A DNA stretch of 64,000 nt, taken from contig JBHGYD010000031.1 in NCBI GenBank assembly GCA_041920415.1, forward strand, positions 160,476 to 224,475. The letters are read 5' to 3'. The DNA is from JBHGYD01 sp041920415. Its GTDB lineage: Bacteria; Bacillota; Bacilli; Bacillales; Anoxybacillaceae. Within the stretch, counting starts at the first letter, position 1. Each line of letters opens with the position of its first letter. The position numbers and the translations under genes were made by a program. Positions 17,693 to 27,024 of this stretch are shown here, in pieces. The notes below the pieces were generated by a model. That model saw nothing but the letters and a program-made list of their open reading frames with translations, did no database searches and was not told where the DNA came from.

Positions 17693-18628
17693 TTGTTAAG
17701 ATATATAGGCAAACGGTTGCTTTACATGCTTATGTCTTTATTTTTAATTGTGACGGCAACATTCTTTTTAATGAGAGCTGCTCCGGGAGGACCGTTCACG
17801 AGTGAGAAACAAGTTCCACCCGAAATTGAAAAAAATTTAAATGAATTTTATGGATTAGATCGTCCTTGGTATAGTCAATATTTTAATTATTTAGTTTCCA
17901 TTGCCAAATGGGATTTCGGTCCTTCTTTTAAATATAAAGGACAAACAGTGAATGATTTAATTAACGAAGGTTTTCCAGTTTCGTTTTTCCTTGGAATGGA
18001 ATCTTTGTTGTTAGCGGTAAGTATTGGGGTTTTATTAGGAATTATTGCCGCCTTGAATCATAATAAATGGCAAGATTATGCTGCGATGGTCTTTGCCGTG
18101 CTAGGAATTTCGGTTCCAAGTTTCATCATGGCATCGATTTTACAATACTTTTTAGCGATTAAATTAGGCTGGTTTCCAGTTGCGCGTTGGGAGTCGTTAC
18201 AGCACACTGTTTTACCAGCACTCGCTCTTGCTGCGACACCAATGGCCTTTATTGCCCGTTTAACTCGTTCGAGTATGTTAGAAGTATTGAGCAATGATTA
18301 TATTCGAACAGCGAAAGCAAAAGGATTATCAAGAGGACAAATTACGGTAAAACACGCGATTCGTAATGCGATATTACCGGTTGTTTCTTATCTTGGACCT
18401 TTATCTGCTGGGGTTTTAACCGGTAGTTTCGTTATCGAAAAAATCTTTGGTATTCCTGGTCTTGGAAGTCACTTTGTATTAAGTATTTCCAACCGTGATT
18501 ATACAACCATTATGGGGGTCACTGTATTTTACAGCATTCTGTTATTAGCGTCTGTTCTTCTTGTTGATATTGCATATGGTTTTATTGACCCGCGTATTAA
18601 GTTAGCTGGTGGTAAGAAAGGAGAGTAA
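17693..18628 (+). CDS. oppB: Oligopeptide ABC transporter permease OppB
   Basis: A 311-residue inner-membrane permease subunit with six predicted helices and the cytoplasmic EAA loop (RTAKAKGLSRGQITVKHAIRN region) that docks on the ATPases. I chose the TTG at 17693, because GGAGGTG is 8 bases upstream and the protein then matches OppB in length. oppC starts 2 bases after its stop. Confidence 0.93.
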   Translation: MLRYIGKRLLYMLMSLFLIVTATFFLMRAAPGGPFTSEKQVPPEIEKNLNEFYGLDRPWYSQYFNYLVSIAKWDFGPSFKYKGQTVNDLINEGFPVSFFLGMESLLLAVSIGVLLGIIAALNHNKWQDYAAMVFAVLGISVPSFIMASILQYFLAIKLGWFPVARWESLQHTVLPALALAATPMAFIARLTRSSMLEVLSNDYIRTAKAKGLSRGQITVKHAIRNAILPVVSYLGPLSAGVLTGSFVIEKIFGIPGLGSHFVLSISNRDYTTIMGVTVFYSILLLASVLLVDIAYGFIDPRIKLAGGKKGE

Positions 18629-18630
18629 TC

Positions 18631-19548
18631 ATGCAGCAAATTCCGAAAGAGATGTTTCAGCCGGCGGTAGCAGATATCAGTGAAGCTGAAAAAATATCAA
18701 AACCAAGCCTTTCGTTCTGGAAAGATGTTTCGATACGCTTTCGTAAAAATAAGTTAGCAATGTTTGGATTAGTGTTGTTAATTATTTTAGTGTTTATGGC
18801 TATTTTTGGTCCACATATGACGAAATATGATTATGCAACAAATGACTTAATGAATACGAATCAACCACCTTCTGCCAAACATTGGTTCGGCACAGATGAT
18901 CTTGGTCGCGATATATTTGTGCGTACATGGTATGGGGCGCGTATTTCTTTATTTATTGGATTGGCAGCTGCACTGATTGACTTATTCATTGGGGTACTTT
19001 GGGGAGGTATTGCCGGTTATCGCGGCGGTAAAACAGATGAAATTATGATGCGTATCGCCGATATTTTATGGGGAGTTCCTTACTTACTGTTAGTAATCAT
19101 ATTAATGGTGATTTTAGGACAAGGCTTAGGAACAATGATTCTTGCCATGACGCTAACGGGATGGGTGAACATGGCTCGTATCGTTCGTGGACAAGTATTA
19201 GGGCTAAAAAACCAAGAATATATCATGGCAGCTCAAACGCTTGGTGCAAGTACATCAAGAATTATGTTTAAACATTTAATTCCAAATGCAATGGGACCGA
19301 TTCTTGTTACGATGACATTAACGATTCCATCCGCTATTTTTACAGAAGCATTTTTAAGCTATTTAGGTCTTGGTGTGCCACAACCTTTAGCAAGTTGGGG
19401 AACGATGGCTTCAGAGGGAGTACAATCATTACAATATTATCCATGGCGTCTATTCTTCCCAGCTACATTTATCTGCTTAACGATTTTTGCGTTTAACGTA
19501 GTGGGAGACGGTTTGCGTGACGCGTTAGATCCAAGATTGCGTAAGTAA
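18631..19548 (+). CDS. oppC: Oligopeptide ABC transporter permease OppC
   Basis: A 305-residue permease partner of OppB. It has a cytoplasmic N-terminal extension of about 40 residues, then a first membrane helix, the FGTDDLGRDIF motif typical of OppC/DppC, and an EAA loop near AAQTLGASTSRIMFKHLIPN. GGAGAGTAATC precedes the ATG. Confidence 0.94.
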   Translation: MQQIPKEMFQPAVADISEAEKISKPSLSFWKDVSIRFRKNKLAMFGLVLLIILVFMAIFGPHMTKYDYATNDLMNTNQPPSAKHWFGTDDLGRDIFVRTWYGARISLFIGLAAALIDLFIGVLWGGIAGYRGGKTDEIMMRIADILWGVPYLLLVIILMVILGQGLGTMILAMTLTGWVNMARIVRGQVLGLKNQEYIMAAQTLGASTSRIMFKHLIPNAMGPILVTMTLTIPSAIFTEAFLSYLGLGVPQPLASWGTMASEGVQSLQYYPWRLFFPATFICLTIFAFNVVGDGLRDALDPRLRK

Positions 19549-19559
19549 GGGGTGAGGAC

Positions 19560-20627
19560 ATGGAAAAGTTACTAGAGGTGAAAAATTTAGAAGTCTCGTT
19601 TCAAACGTATGGCGGAGAAGTACAAGCTGTTCGTGGTGTAAGCTTCCATTTAAATAAAGGGGAAACATTAGCGATTGTGGGTGAATCCGGTTCAGGAAAA
19701 AGTGTCACTTCACAAACGATTATGCGTCTCATTCCGACACCACCTGGAAAAATTAAAAATGGTCAAATCATTTTTAATGGCGAAGACCTTGTGAAAAAAA
19801 CAGATAAAGAAATGGAACAAATTCGCGGAAAAGATATCGGAGTGATTTTCCAAGACCCGATGACATCATTAAATCCAACAATGAAAGTTGGACGTCAAAT
19901 TATGGAAGTGCTAATTAAGCACCAAAAAATGTCTACATCGGCTGCAAAAGAACGAGCCATTGAATTGTTACGACTTGTCGGCATTCCAATGCCAGAAAGA
20001 CGCGTGAATCAATATCCGCATGAGTTTTCCGGAGGAATGAGACAACGCGCGATGATTGCAGTTGCTTTGGCTTCAAATCCGAAGTTATTAATTGCGGATG
20101 AACCGACAACAGCGTTGGACGTAACGATTCAAGCGCAAATTCTAGAATTAATGAAAGATATACAGGAGAAAATGGGAACGTCGATTATCTTTATTACCCA
20201 TGATTTAGGGGTAGTGGCAAACGTAGCTGATCGCGTTGCTGTTATGTATGCGGGAAAAATCGTTGAAATGGGAACGGTCGACGAAATTTTCTATGATCCA
20301 AGACACCCTTACACGTGGGGATTACTAGCTTCCATGCCAAGTCTTGACAGTGATGATAAATCAGAATTAGCGGCAATTCCAGGTTCACCGCCTGATTTAA
20401 CGAACCCGCCAAAAGGAGATGCGTTTGCACCGCGGAATCCATACGCAATGAAAATTGATTTTGAGCTGGAACCGCCGATGTTTAAAATTTCTGATACTCA
20501 TTATGCAGCAACATGGCTGCTTCATCCAGATGCGCCAAAAGTGGAGCCGCCTGAAGCGGTGAAAAAACGGTTGCGCAAGCTCTCCTCTAACTATCCACAA
20601 CCAGTCATTGTAAAGGAGAGTGAGTAA
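19560..20627 (+). CDS. oppD: Oligopeptide ABC transporter ATPase OppD
   Basis: A 355-residue ATPase of the Opp complex. It shows Walker A GESGSGKS near residue 40, the signature FSGGMRQR, Walker B LLIADEPTTALD and the C-terminal oligopeptide-transporter extension (residues about 260-340). GGGGTGAGG precedes the ATG. It ends one base before the oppF start. Confidence 0.95.
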   Translation: MEKLLEVKNLEVSFQTYGGEVQAVRGVSFHLNKGETLAIVGESGSGKSVTSQTIMRLIPTPPGKIKNGQIIFNGEDLVKKTDKEMEQIRGKDIGVIFQDPMTSLNPTMKVGRQIMEVLIKHQKMSTSAAKERAIELLRLVGIPMPERRVNQYPHEFSGGMRQRAMIAVALASNPKLLIADEPTTALDVTIQAQILELMKDIQEKMGTSIIFITHDLGVVANVADRVAVMYAGKIVEMGTVDEIFYDPRHPYTWGLLASMPSLDSDDKSELAAIPGSPPDLTNPPKGDAFAPRNPYAMKIDFELEPPMFKISDTHYAATWLLHPDAPKVEPPEAVKKRLRKLSSNYPQPVIVKESE

Positions 20628-20628
20628 A

Positions 20629-21567
20629 ATGGCAGAAAAACAAAAGCTTCTTGAAATAAAAAATTTAAAACAATATTTTAATGTGGGACATGGTCAAGTG
20701 ATTAAAGCTGTTGACGGCTTAACATTTGATATTTATAAAGGTGAGACACTTGGGCTAGTAGGTGAATCTGGCTGCGGTAAATCGACAACGGGACGGACGA
20801 TTATTGGATTGTATAAAGCGACGGCAGGAGAAGTACTTTTCAACGGTGTAAATGTACATTCCAAAAAATCGGCCCAAGAATTAAAAACATTGAAGAGAAA
20901 AATGCAAATGATTTTCCAAGACCCGTATGCGTCACTTAATCCACGTATGACGGTTGCCGATATTATCGCAGAAGGAATCGATATTCACGGCCTTGCGAAA
21001 ACGAAAGAAGAACGCATGCAACGTGTGTATGAGTTGCTTGAAACGGTCGGGTTAAACCGTGAGCATGCGAACCGTTATCCGCATGAGTTTTCCGGAGGAC
21101 AGCGTCAGCGGATCGGAATCGCTCGGGCGCTTGCGGTAGAGCCAGAATTCATTATTGCCGATGAGCCAATTTCCGCGTTAGACGTATCGATTCAGGCGCA
21201 AGTTGTGAACTTAATGAAAAAATTGCAGCGTGAAAAAGGATTAACGTATTTATTTATCGCCCATGACCTTTCGATGGTGAAATATATTAGCGACCGAATT
21301 GGTGTGATGTATTTTGGTAAGATGGTAGAATTAGCAAACGCGGAAGAGTTATATCGCAATCCGATTCATCCTTATACAAAAGCGCTGTTGTCCGCGATTC
21401 CGCTTCCAGACCCAGAAACGGAGCGAACACGCAAGCGAATCGTTTACGATCGATCGCAGCATAACTACAAAGAAGGAGAAGAACTGCAGCTTCGAGAAAT
21501 CACGCCAGGACATTTTGTATTATGCTCGGAAGAAGAGTATAAAAAATATAAAGCAATGTATACGTAA
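20629..21567 (+). CDS. oppF: Oligopeptide ABC transporter ATPase OppF
   Basis: A 312-residue second ATPase of the Opp complex with Walker A GESGCGKS, signature FSGGQRQR and Walker B FIIADEPISALD. I chose the ATG at 20629, 10 bases after AAGGAG; a GTG at 20620 would sit in the ribosome-binding site and overlap oppD. It is the last gene of the operon. Confidence 0.95.
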   Translation: MAEKQKLLEIKNLKQYFNVGHGQVIKAVDGLTFDIYKGETLGLVGESGCGKSTTGRTIIGLYKATAGEVLFNGVNVHSKKSAQELKTLKRKMQMIFQDPYASLNPRMTVADIIAEGIDIHGLAKTKEERMQRVYELLETVGLNREHANRYPHEFSGGQRQRIGIARALAVEPEFIIADEPISALDVSIQAQVVNLMKKLQREKGLTYLFIAHDLSMVKYISDRIGVMYFGKMVELANAEELYRNPIHPYTKALLSAIPLPDPETERTRKRIVYDRSQHNYKEGEELQLREITPGHFVLCSEEEYKKYKAMYT

Positions 21568-21596
21568 AAACGATCTCATTCAAGAGATCGTTTTTA
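21566..21596. terminator. Bidirectional terminator after oppF
   Basis: The 12-bp stem AAAAACGATCTC / GAGATCGTTTTT overlaps the oppF stop codon and also faces the leftward gene ending at 21599. Confidence 0.9.
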
Positions 21597-21598
21597 TA

Positions 21599-21796
21599 TT
21601 ATTTCTTCCCGCCAACGAGTTTCCATCCTGTCTGCGTTTTCATTGTTTCGTTTACGTGTTCCATTCGCTTCGAACCGCCAAATAGTTTCTCGCCAATGCC
21701 ATTTACCAATACTCCCATTAACGCTGTAATTCCAATAATGAATCCCCCTACAATCGCAAAATCAATAAAGTATTGCCCCACTTCAATTCCTCCCAT
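21599..21796 (-). CDS. Small single-helix membrane protein
   Basis: A 65-residue protein with one long hydrophobic segment (about residues 10-33) and a basic, hydrophilic tail. The ATG at 21796 follows GGGAGGAATTG on the leftward strand. I do not recognise the family. It sits between opp and spx, converging on opp with a shared terminator. Confidence 0.55.
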   Translation of the reverse strand: MGGIEVGQYFIDFAIVGGFIIGITALMGVLVNGIGEKLFGGSKRMEHVNETMKTQTGWKLVGGKK

Positions 21797-21915
21797 ATAT
21801 AAGCAACTACTCTTCTTTTTATTTTAGATGATTTTCCTTCTTATGGGAAGAGTTGAAGTAAAACAAATAGGAAAATTCGCCGCTGTTCGAAAAAATATAT
21901 CTTTCTTTTTAAATT

Positions 21916-21934
21916 TATTGTATAATATACAATA
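21916..21934 (+). promoter_or_regulatory. Perfect palindrome upstream of spx overlapping a -10-like box
   Basis: TATTGTATAATATACAATA has 9-base arms around a single central A and contains TATAAT (21921-21926). It lies about 130 bases before spx, whose B. subtilis counterpart is repressed by PerR and YodB. The match to those consensus boxes is only partial, so the binding protein is unknown. Confidence 0.45.
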
Positions 21935-22064
21935 TAAAAGTAATTTCAATTTATGATGTTTTTTATTGTGATAGCTATTCGGTCATGGCTAGCGCGAAAA
22001 GAGGGTTATTTTTATATATACGTGTAGGGCAGTTCATCCTGTTTGAGGGGAGTGAGTGAAAAGT

Positions 22065-22463
22065 ATGGTGACTTTATACACTTCACCTAGTTGCACATCA
22101 TGCCGTAAAGCAAAAGCATGGTTAGAAAAACATAATATTCCTTATGTAGAGCGGAATATTTTCTCTGAACCGTTAACGATTGAGGAGATTAAGGAAATTC
22201 TTCGCATGACAGAAACGGGAACAGATGAAATCATTTCAACAAGATCAAAAATCTTTCAAAAGCTTAACATAAATCTCGAATCATTGCCGCTTCAAGATTT
22301 ATACGAAATCATTCAAAAAAATCCCGGCATTTTGAGAAGACCGATTATTATTGACGAGAAGCGGCTTCAAGTTGGTTACAACGAAGATGAGATTCGTCGA
22401 TTCTTGCCGCGAAAAGTTCGTGCGTATCAACTTCGTGAAGCCCAACGTCTTGTTAACCAATGA
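22065..22463 (+). CDS. spx: Spx, thiol-stress regulator of RNA polymerase
   Basis: This 132-residue ArsC-like protein binds the alpha subunit of RNA polymerase and turns on thiol-redox genes. The CxxC redox switch is in SPSCTSCRKAK (Cys10 and Cys13), and the RPIIIDEKRLQVGYNEDEIR-type core is intact. I chose the ATG at 22065, which gives the usual start MVTLYTSPSC; an in-frame GTG at 22056 would add three residues. Its regulators are nearby: MecA at 23.4 kb and the YjbH adaptor at 29.3 kb. Confidence 0.96.
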   Translation: MVTLYTSPSCTSCRKAKAWLEKHNIPYVERNIFSEPLTIEEIKEILRMTETGTDEIISTRSKIFQKLNINLESLPLQDLYEIIQKNPGILRRPIIIDEKRLQVGYNEDEIRRFLPRKVRAYQLREAQRLVNQ

Positions 22464-22502
22464 AAAAAACTTCTACATGGACTATCCATGTAGAAGTTTT
22501 TT
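22464..22502. terminator. Bidirectional terminator between spx and yjbE
   Basis: The 17-bp perfect stem from AAAAAACTTCTACATGG to its complement has a 5-base loop and A/T runs on both sides. Confidence 0.92.
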
Positions 22503-22511
22503 ATCATCTGT

Positions 22512-23183
22512 TTATGTCCAACGATGATTTTTTCGCCAATTAATCATTCTTCCAAGAAACACAATGAGTATGGCTGTGATAAATGGGAGGATGGACCGTA
22601 ATGAAGCAGCGCCGTCATATATATATTGGATGCGCTCTTCCTCAACCATCATTTTTCCGGCCGTGTAAGCTAAAATCGCTGCGCCAATATAAATAAGGAA
22701 GGGGTACCGTTCCATTGAATAAAGAATGAATTTACTGCCTAAAATGATAATCGGAACGGAAATGAGAAAACCGAAAACTACGAGAAAAGTATGACCATCT
22801 GCTGCTCCAGCAATCGCAATGACATTGTCTAATCCCATCACAATATCTGCTGTTACAATTGTTTGTACCGCTTTCCAAAGTGAAGTTTCAGGTTTGACAT
22901 GGGCGGTCGTTTCATCTTTTTGAATCAAAAGTTTTAAAGAAATCCAAAGTAACATGCATCCGCCTATAAACTGCAAAAAAGGAATTTTCAACAAAACGAC
23001 AACTGCTGCTGTTAAGAAAATACGGACGATGATCGCTAACGTCGTTCCGAGAACAATCGCAGCATTTCGTTTATGCTCCGGCAAATTGCGGCTTGCTAAG
23101 GCAATGACAACTGCATTATCTCCACCAAGAATCATATCAATGCCGATGATGAGAAGGATCGATGTTATATATTCACTCATCAT
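22512..23183 (-). CDS. yjbE: TerC-family membrane protein (YjbE-like)
   Basis: A 223-residue protein with about seven membrane helices and two acidic, metal-site-like motifs: DMILGGDNAVVIALA near residue 16 and DIVMGLDNVIAIAGA near residue 113. TerC-family paralogues in bacilli export manganese, and a metal-efflux role is the best inference. Two ATGs lie at the start; AGGGAC precedes the first. It is divergent from mecA. Confidence 0.88.
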   Translation of the reverse strand: MMSEYITSILLIIGIDMILGGDNAVVIALASRNLPEHKRNAAIVLGTTLAIIVRIFLTAAVVVLLKIPFLQFIGGCMLLWISLKLLIQKDETTAHVKPETSLWKAVQTIVTADIVMGLDNVIAIAGAADGHTFLVVFGFLISVPIIILGSKFILYSMERYPFLIYIGAAILAYTAGKMMVEEERIQYIYDGAASLRSILPFITAILIVFLGRMINWRKNHRWT

Positions 23184-23356
23184 TCATGTCCCTCATTTCT
23201 TTTTCTTTCAACATCATTATAGTAGGACATGTTTCATTTCATAACTAATTTTTAAAAATGGGGTTTTTTTTATTTCCCTTCTTACGTTTTTTATCATAAA
23301 ATAGAAGTACAAGACATATTCTTGTATTTAAAGAGAATTTCTCGGGGGTAAAAAAG

Positions 23357-23386
23357 TCCCTTCAACTTCAGCCTTTTGGGAAGGGA
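23357..23386 (+). promoter_or_regulatory. Hairpin covering the mecA ribosome-binding site
   Basis: TCCCTTC (23357-23363) can pair with GAAGGGA (23380-23386), which contains the mecA Shine-Dalgarno sequence (AAGGGAGAG). Such a 7-bp pairing could restrain translation of mecA. This is structural inference only. Confidence 0.35.
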
Positions 23387-23397
23387 GAGTTGGCAAA

Positions 23398-24072
23398 ATG
23401 GAAATGGAACGCATTAACGAGCATACGGTTAAGTTTTATATTTCATACGTTGATATAGAGGAACGCGGTTTTGACCGAGAAGAAATTTGGTATAACCGCG
23501 AACGAAGCGAAGAATTGTTTTGGGAAATGATGGATGAGGTCCATAGCGAAGGAGATTTTTCACTCGAAGGACCGCTTTGGATTCAAGTGCAGGCGCTTGA
23601 CAAAGGACTTGAAGTGCTTGTTACGAAGGCACAGCTATCGAAAGACGGTAGCAAATTAGAACTCCCGCTTCCGGAAGAGAAATTGCGCGAGTTCCCTGTT
23701 GACGAAAAAATCGAAGAGTTGCTTGACCATCACTTCCATGTTGAAAGAGAGAATGACCTATTGCTAGATGAAGACGAAGAAACTCTTCATTTCACGATTT
23801 CTTTCAAAGATATTGAAGATTTAATTTCACTAGCACACCGTGCTGACTTTACGAATGTAAAAAACCGTCTATTTCAATTTGAAGGTCGCTATTATTTGTT
23901 TGTTGAATTCGATGAAGACTATACGGAGCATGAAATTGATAACTGGTTAAGTTTATTATTAGAGTATGGAACCGACTCACAATTGACCATTTATCGTTTG
24001 GAGGAGTACGGAAAAGAAATTATTCATGAGAACGCGTTAGCGACATTAGCTAAACATTTTCCGTTAAAGTGA
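23398..24072 (+). CDS. mecA: MecA adaptor protein for ClpC
   Basis: This 224-residue adaptor delivers ComK, and in related systems other proteins, to ClpCP. The N-terminal domain (MERINEHTVKFYISYVDIEERGF) binds substrate, an acidic linker follows around residues 110-130, and the C-terminal half binds ClpC. GAAGGGAGAG precedes the ATG. With spx, yjbH and coiA nearby, the district controls competence and thiol stress. Confidence 0.95.
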   Translation: MEMERINEHTVKFYISYVDIEERGFDREEIWYNRERSEELFWEMMDEVHSEGDFSLEGPLWIQVQALDKGLEVLVTKAQLSKDGSKLELPLPEEKLREFPVDEKIEELLDHHFHVERENDLLLDEDEETLHFTISFKDIEDLISLAHRADFTNVKNRLFQFEGRYYLFVEFDEDYTEHEIDNWLSLLLEYGTDSQLTIYRLEEYGKEIIHENALATLAKHFPLK

Positions 24073-24106
24073 ACGCCGATTTCAGTTGTTGAAATCGGCG
24101 TTTTCT
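24072..24106 (+). terminator. Terminator of mecA
   Basis: The 12-bp stem AACGCCGATTTC / GAAATCGGCGTT is followed by TTCTTCG and starts at the mecA stop. Confidence 0.8.
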
Positions 24107-24140
24107 TCGAGAATAAATCTTAATGGTCAGGTGAAAATCA

Positions 24141-25652
24141 TTGCGAAATACGTTGCAAGTTCTCATTTTCGTTCTTTTTCTTAGTATTTTACTGTTCTTC
24201 ACGAAAGATTATTGGAAAGGTTGGCTTCTTGGTTCTCTCAGCCTTCTGATTACATGTTCCGTTATTTTTATTGCTTTTGTGATTTCTTTAGAAAATCGCC
24301 GTCCAGCGCAAACATTAACATGGCTTGTGGTATTGGGCAGCTTTCCGCTCGTCGGGTTCTTCTTTTATATTATGTTTGGGAGAAATTATCGAAAGCAGCG
24401 GCTTTTCAAAAAGAAGGCGATGCTGGATGAGCAAACGTTTTTAAAGTTTGAAGGACAACGAGAGTTTAACATACAGCAGATGAGCTATATGGGGGAACAC
24501 CAGCAGCCGCTGCTCCGCCTTGCTCATCGCCTAGGTAAAAGCCCTGTTTCCTTAGCAACGGAAACAAAAGTACTGACGAATGGAGAAGAAACATTTTCGA
24601 CGATTTTTGCCGAATTACAAAAAGCGACTCACCATATTCATCTAGAATACTATATCGTTAGACACGATGGGGTAGGACAACAGCTAAAAGAAATTTTAAT
24701 TGAAAAAGCAAAGAAAGGGGTTCATGTTCGGTTTCTTTACGATGCGGTCGGAAGTTGGAAACTTTCGAAAACGTATATTCAAGAATTGCGCGAGGCCGGA
24801 GTAGAAATGGTTCCGTTCTCTCCGGTGCGCCTACCGTTTTTAAATAATAAAATTAATTTCCGCAATCATCGAAAAATCATTGTTATTGATGGAACAGTTG
24901 GATTTGTCGGGGGATTAAATATCGGAGACGAGTATTTAGGAAAGAACGAATATTTTGGTTTTTGGCGCGATACGCATTTATGGATTCGAGGTGAAGCGGT
25001 CCGCACGTTGCAGCTCATTTTCTTGCAAGACTGGTATTATATGACCGGAGAAACGTTGTTGACATTGAATTATTTGTCGCCAACGCTTGTTTACAGCAAT
25101 GAAACAGGAGGCGTGCAACTCATTGCCGGCGGACCGGATAATGAATGGGAAGTGATTAAACATTTGTTTTTTGCAATGATTACATCTGCAAAAAAATCGA
25201 TTTGGATTGCTTCTCCGTATTTTATACCGGACGAAGATATTTTCACCGCTTTAAAAGTAGCAGCGTTGAGCGGTATTGATGTTCGCATTCTTGCCCCGAA
25301 ACGACCTGATAAAAAAATTGTCTTTTATGCGTCACGATCGTATTTTCCAGAGCTTTTGGAGGCTGGAGTGAAAATTTACGAATATAACAAAGGCTTTTTA
25401 CACAGCAAAATCATTATTGTCGACGGAGAGCTTGCTTCCATTGGAACGGCCAACATGGATATGCGCAGCTTTCACCTCAATTTTGAAGTGAACGCCTTTT
25501 TATATCACACAGAAAGCACAAAAACGCTTGTTAATGATTTTCTTCAAGACCTTGAAGATTCGACATGTATTCAGTACGAGATATTTAAAAAACGTCCGTT
25601 TACGATTCGCGTCGTCGAATCGGTATCAAGGTTGTTATCACCGTTATTATAA
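24141..25652 (+). CDS. cls: Cardiolipin synthase
   Basis: This 503-residue phospholipase D-family enzyme joins two phosphatidylglycerols into cardiolipin. Two N-terminal membrane helices (about residues 5-22 and 30-52, plus a third near 60-78) are followed by two HKD motifs, NHRKIIVIDG near residue 243 and LHSKIIIVDG near 420. I chose the TTG at 24141, which has CAGGTGA 7 bases upstream. The gene is not between mecA and coiA in B. subtilis, so this is a local insertion or rearrangement. Confidence 0.94.
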   Translation: MRNTLQVLIFVLFLSILLFFTKDYWKGWLLGSLSLLITCSVIFIAFVISLENRRPAQTLTWLVVLGSFPLVGFFFYIMFGRNYRKQRLFKKKAMLDEQTFLKFEGQREFNIQQMSYMGEHQQPLLRLAHRLGKSPVSLATETKVLTNGEETFSTIFAELQKATHHIHLEYYIVRHDGVGQQLKEILIEKAKKGVHVRFLYDAVGSWKLSKTYIQELREAGVEMVPFSPVRLPFLNNKINFRNHRKIIVIDGTVGFVGGLNIGDEYLGKNEYFGFWRDTHLWIRGEAVRTLQLIFLQDWYYMTGETLLTLNYLSPTLVYSNETGGVQLIAGGPDNEWEVIKHLFFAMITSAKKSIWIASPYFIPDEDIFTALKVAALSGIDVRILAPKRPDKKIVFYASRSYFPELLEAGVKIYEYNKGFLHSKIIIVDGELASIGTANMDMRSFHLNFEVNAFLYHTESTKTLVNDFLQDLEDSTCIQYEIFKKRPFTIRVVESVSRLLSPLL

Positions 25653-25657
25653 ATGAC

Positions 25658-25688
25658 GCTCGAGCAATCCACTCGAGCTTTTTCTTTT
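25658..25688 (+). terminator. Terminator of cls
   Basis: The stem GCTCGAG / CTCGAGC is followed by TTTTTCTTTTTG. Confidence 0.8.
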
Positions 25689-25760
25689 TGTTAAAAAGGC
25701 AGGAGTTCGATAGGATGGAAGCGAATTTGATCACTATCAATAACGAAAGGAAGTGGACTT

Positions 25761-26960
25761 TTGCTTGTCGCGTTATTAAAGAATGGACAATCGATTTCGC
25801 TCGTTGACCGTTGGACAAGAGAACAACTAATGGACTTAAAAAACAAAGAAACTTTTTTTTGTCCAGCTTGTGAAAACGAAGTAATTTTAAAGCTAGGAAA
25901 TCGACGAATTGCTCATTTTGCTCATAAAAAAGAAGGTGTGTGTGCGTTTGAGCATGAAGCGGAATCGTCTTATCATTTAGCCGGAAAAACCGATTTATTT
26001 CATTGGTTACAAAAGCAATCCATAACAGTGAAACTAGAACCGTATTTACATTCGATTCAACAGCGTCCCGATCTTCTTGTCATGAATAAGGAACGAATGT
26101 ATGCACTTGAATATCAATGTTCAACGATTAGCGAGAACTTGTTTCAAAAGCGTAACACCCATTATAAAAAAGTGGGGATACGACCAATTTGGGTGATAGG
26201 TGCTCATCACCTTCAGCGCCTGTCTACGTATCGTTTCAGACTGCCGCGGTTTCAATGGTTATTTGCGCAATACGTTTCTTTCTCTTCTCCGCAACCCCTT
26301 ATTTTCTATTATTGTTCACAAACAAAACGAGTGTTCCGTCTTGTGCACCTCATTCCTTTTTCTCCGTATTATACGTTCTCTGTTCCTGTTATCGAAAAGT
26401 TGAAGGATCTTCATTTCTATGATTTCCTTTCCTATCCGTCTGTATCATTGCCGTCATCGTTTTGGAATGAATGGTTATCGCAAAAGAAAAAGTGGCGATT
26501 AACGTTTACAATGTACCAAAACAAAATGAATCGTTCCATCTGTTCCGATTTTTATCATCACCATATCCTTCCCGCTTTGTTTCCCTCTGAAGCAGGTTGG
26601 CCGCTTACACATAGCTATTTATTTGAAACACCCGCGTTTATTTGGCAAACATATATATTACTTTCCCTCTCTACAAATCAACAACCTATTTCCCTTTCTT
26701 CGATTTATGCGTTTATAAAAAGAAAAATAACCGACGGGAGAATAACGGTGCGGAAACTTCCGCTTGCCAATGCATATCATTATACGCGGGTCGTTTATGA
26801 ATATTTACAATTATTGACGCAACTAGGTTATATTCAGTGGAAAAATCGAAACACGTTACAACAAATCCAACCATGGACGTTTCCAAAAACAATCGAAGAA
26901 GCGTTCAATGAAGATAAACGGTTGCTTGAGATGATCCAAATAAAATCCCTTCAATTTTAG
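25761..26960 (+). CDS. coiA: Competence protein CoiA
   Basis: A 399-residue protein needed for recombination of incoming DNA in competent cells. The N-terminus carries a zinc-ribbon-like module (CPACENEVILKLG ... HFAHKKEGVC). Residues about 75-130 carry a nuclease-like core, with RPDLLV and ALEYQ fitting a PD-(D/E)xK site. I chose the TTG at 25761, which follows AAAGGAAG at 7 bases. A related zinc module occurs in the helicase at 53383-55581. Confidence 0.9.
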   Translation: MLVALLKNGQSISLVDRWTREQLMDLKNKETFFCPACENEVILKLGNRRIAHFAHKKEGVCAFEHEAESSYHLAGKTDLFHWLQKQSITVKLEPYLHSIQQRPDLLVMNKERMYALEYQCSTISENLFQKRNTHYKKVGIRPIWVIGAHHLQRLSTYRFRLPRFQWLFAQYVSFSSPQPLIFYYCSQTKRVFRLVHLIPFSPYYTFSVPVIEKLKDLHFYDFLSYPSVSLPSSFWNEWLSQKKKWRLTFTMYQNKMNRSICSDFYHHHILPALFPSEAGWPLTHSYLFETPAFIWQTYILLSLSTNQQPISLSSIYAFIKRKITDGRITVRKLPLANAYHYTRVVYEYLQLLTQLGYIQWKNRNTLQQIQPWTFPKTIEEAFNEDKRLLEMIQIKSLQF

Positions 26961-27024
26961 AGGGAAATCGAGAGAAAAAGCGAATACTACTACATGCATA
27001 CATTTTTTAAAGGAGGTTTCATTG

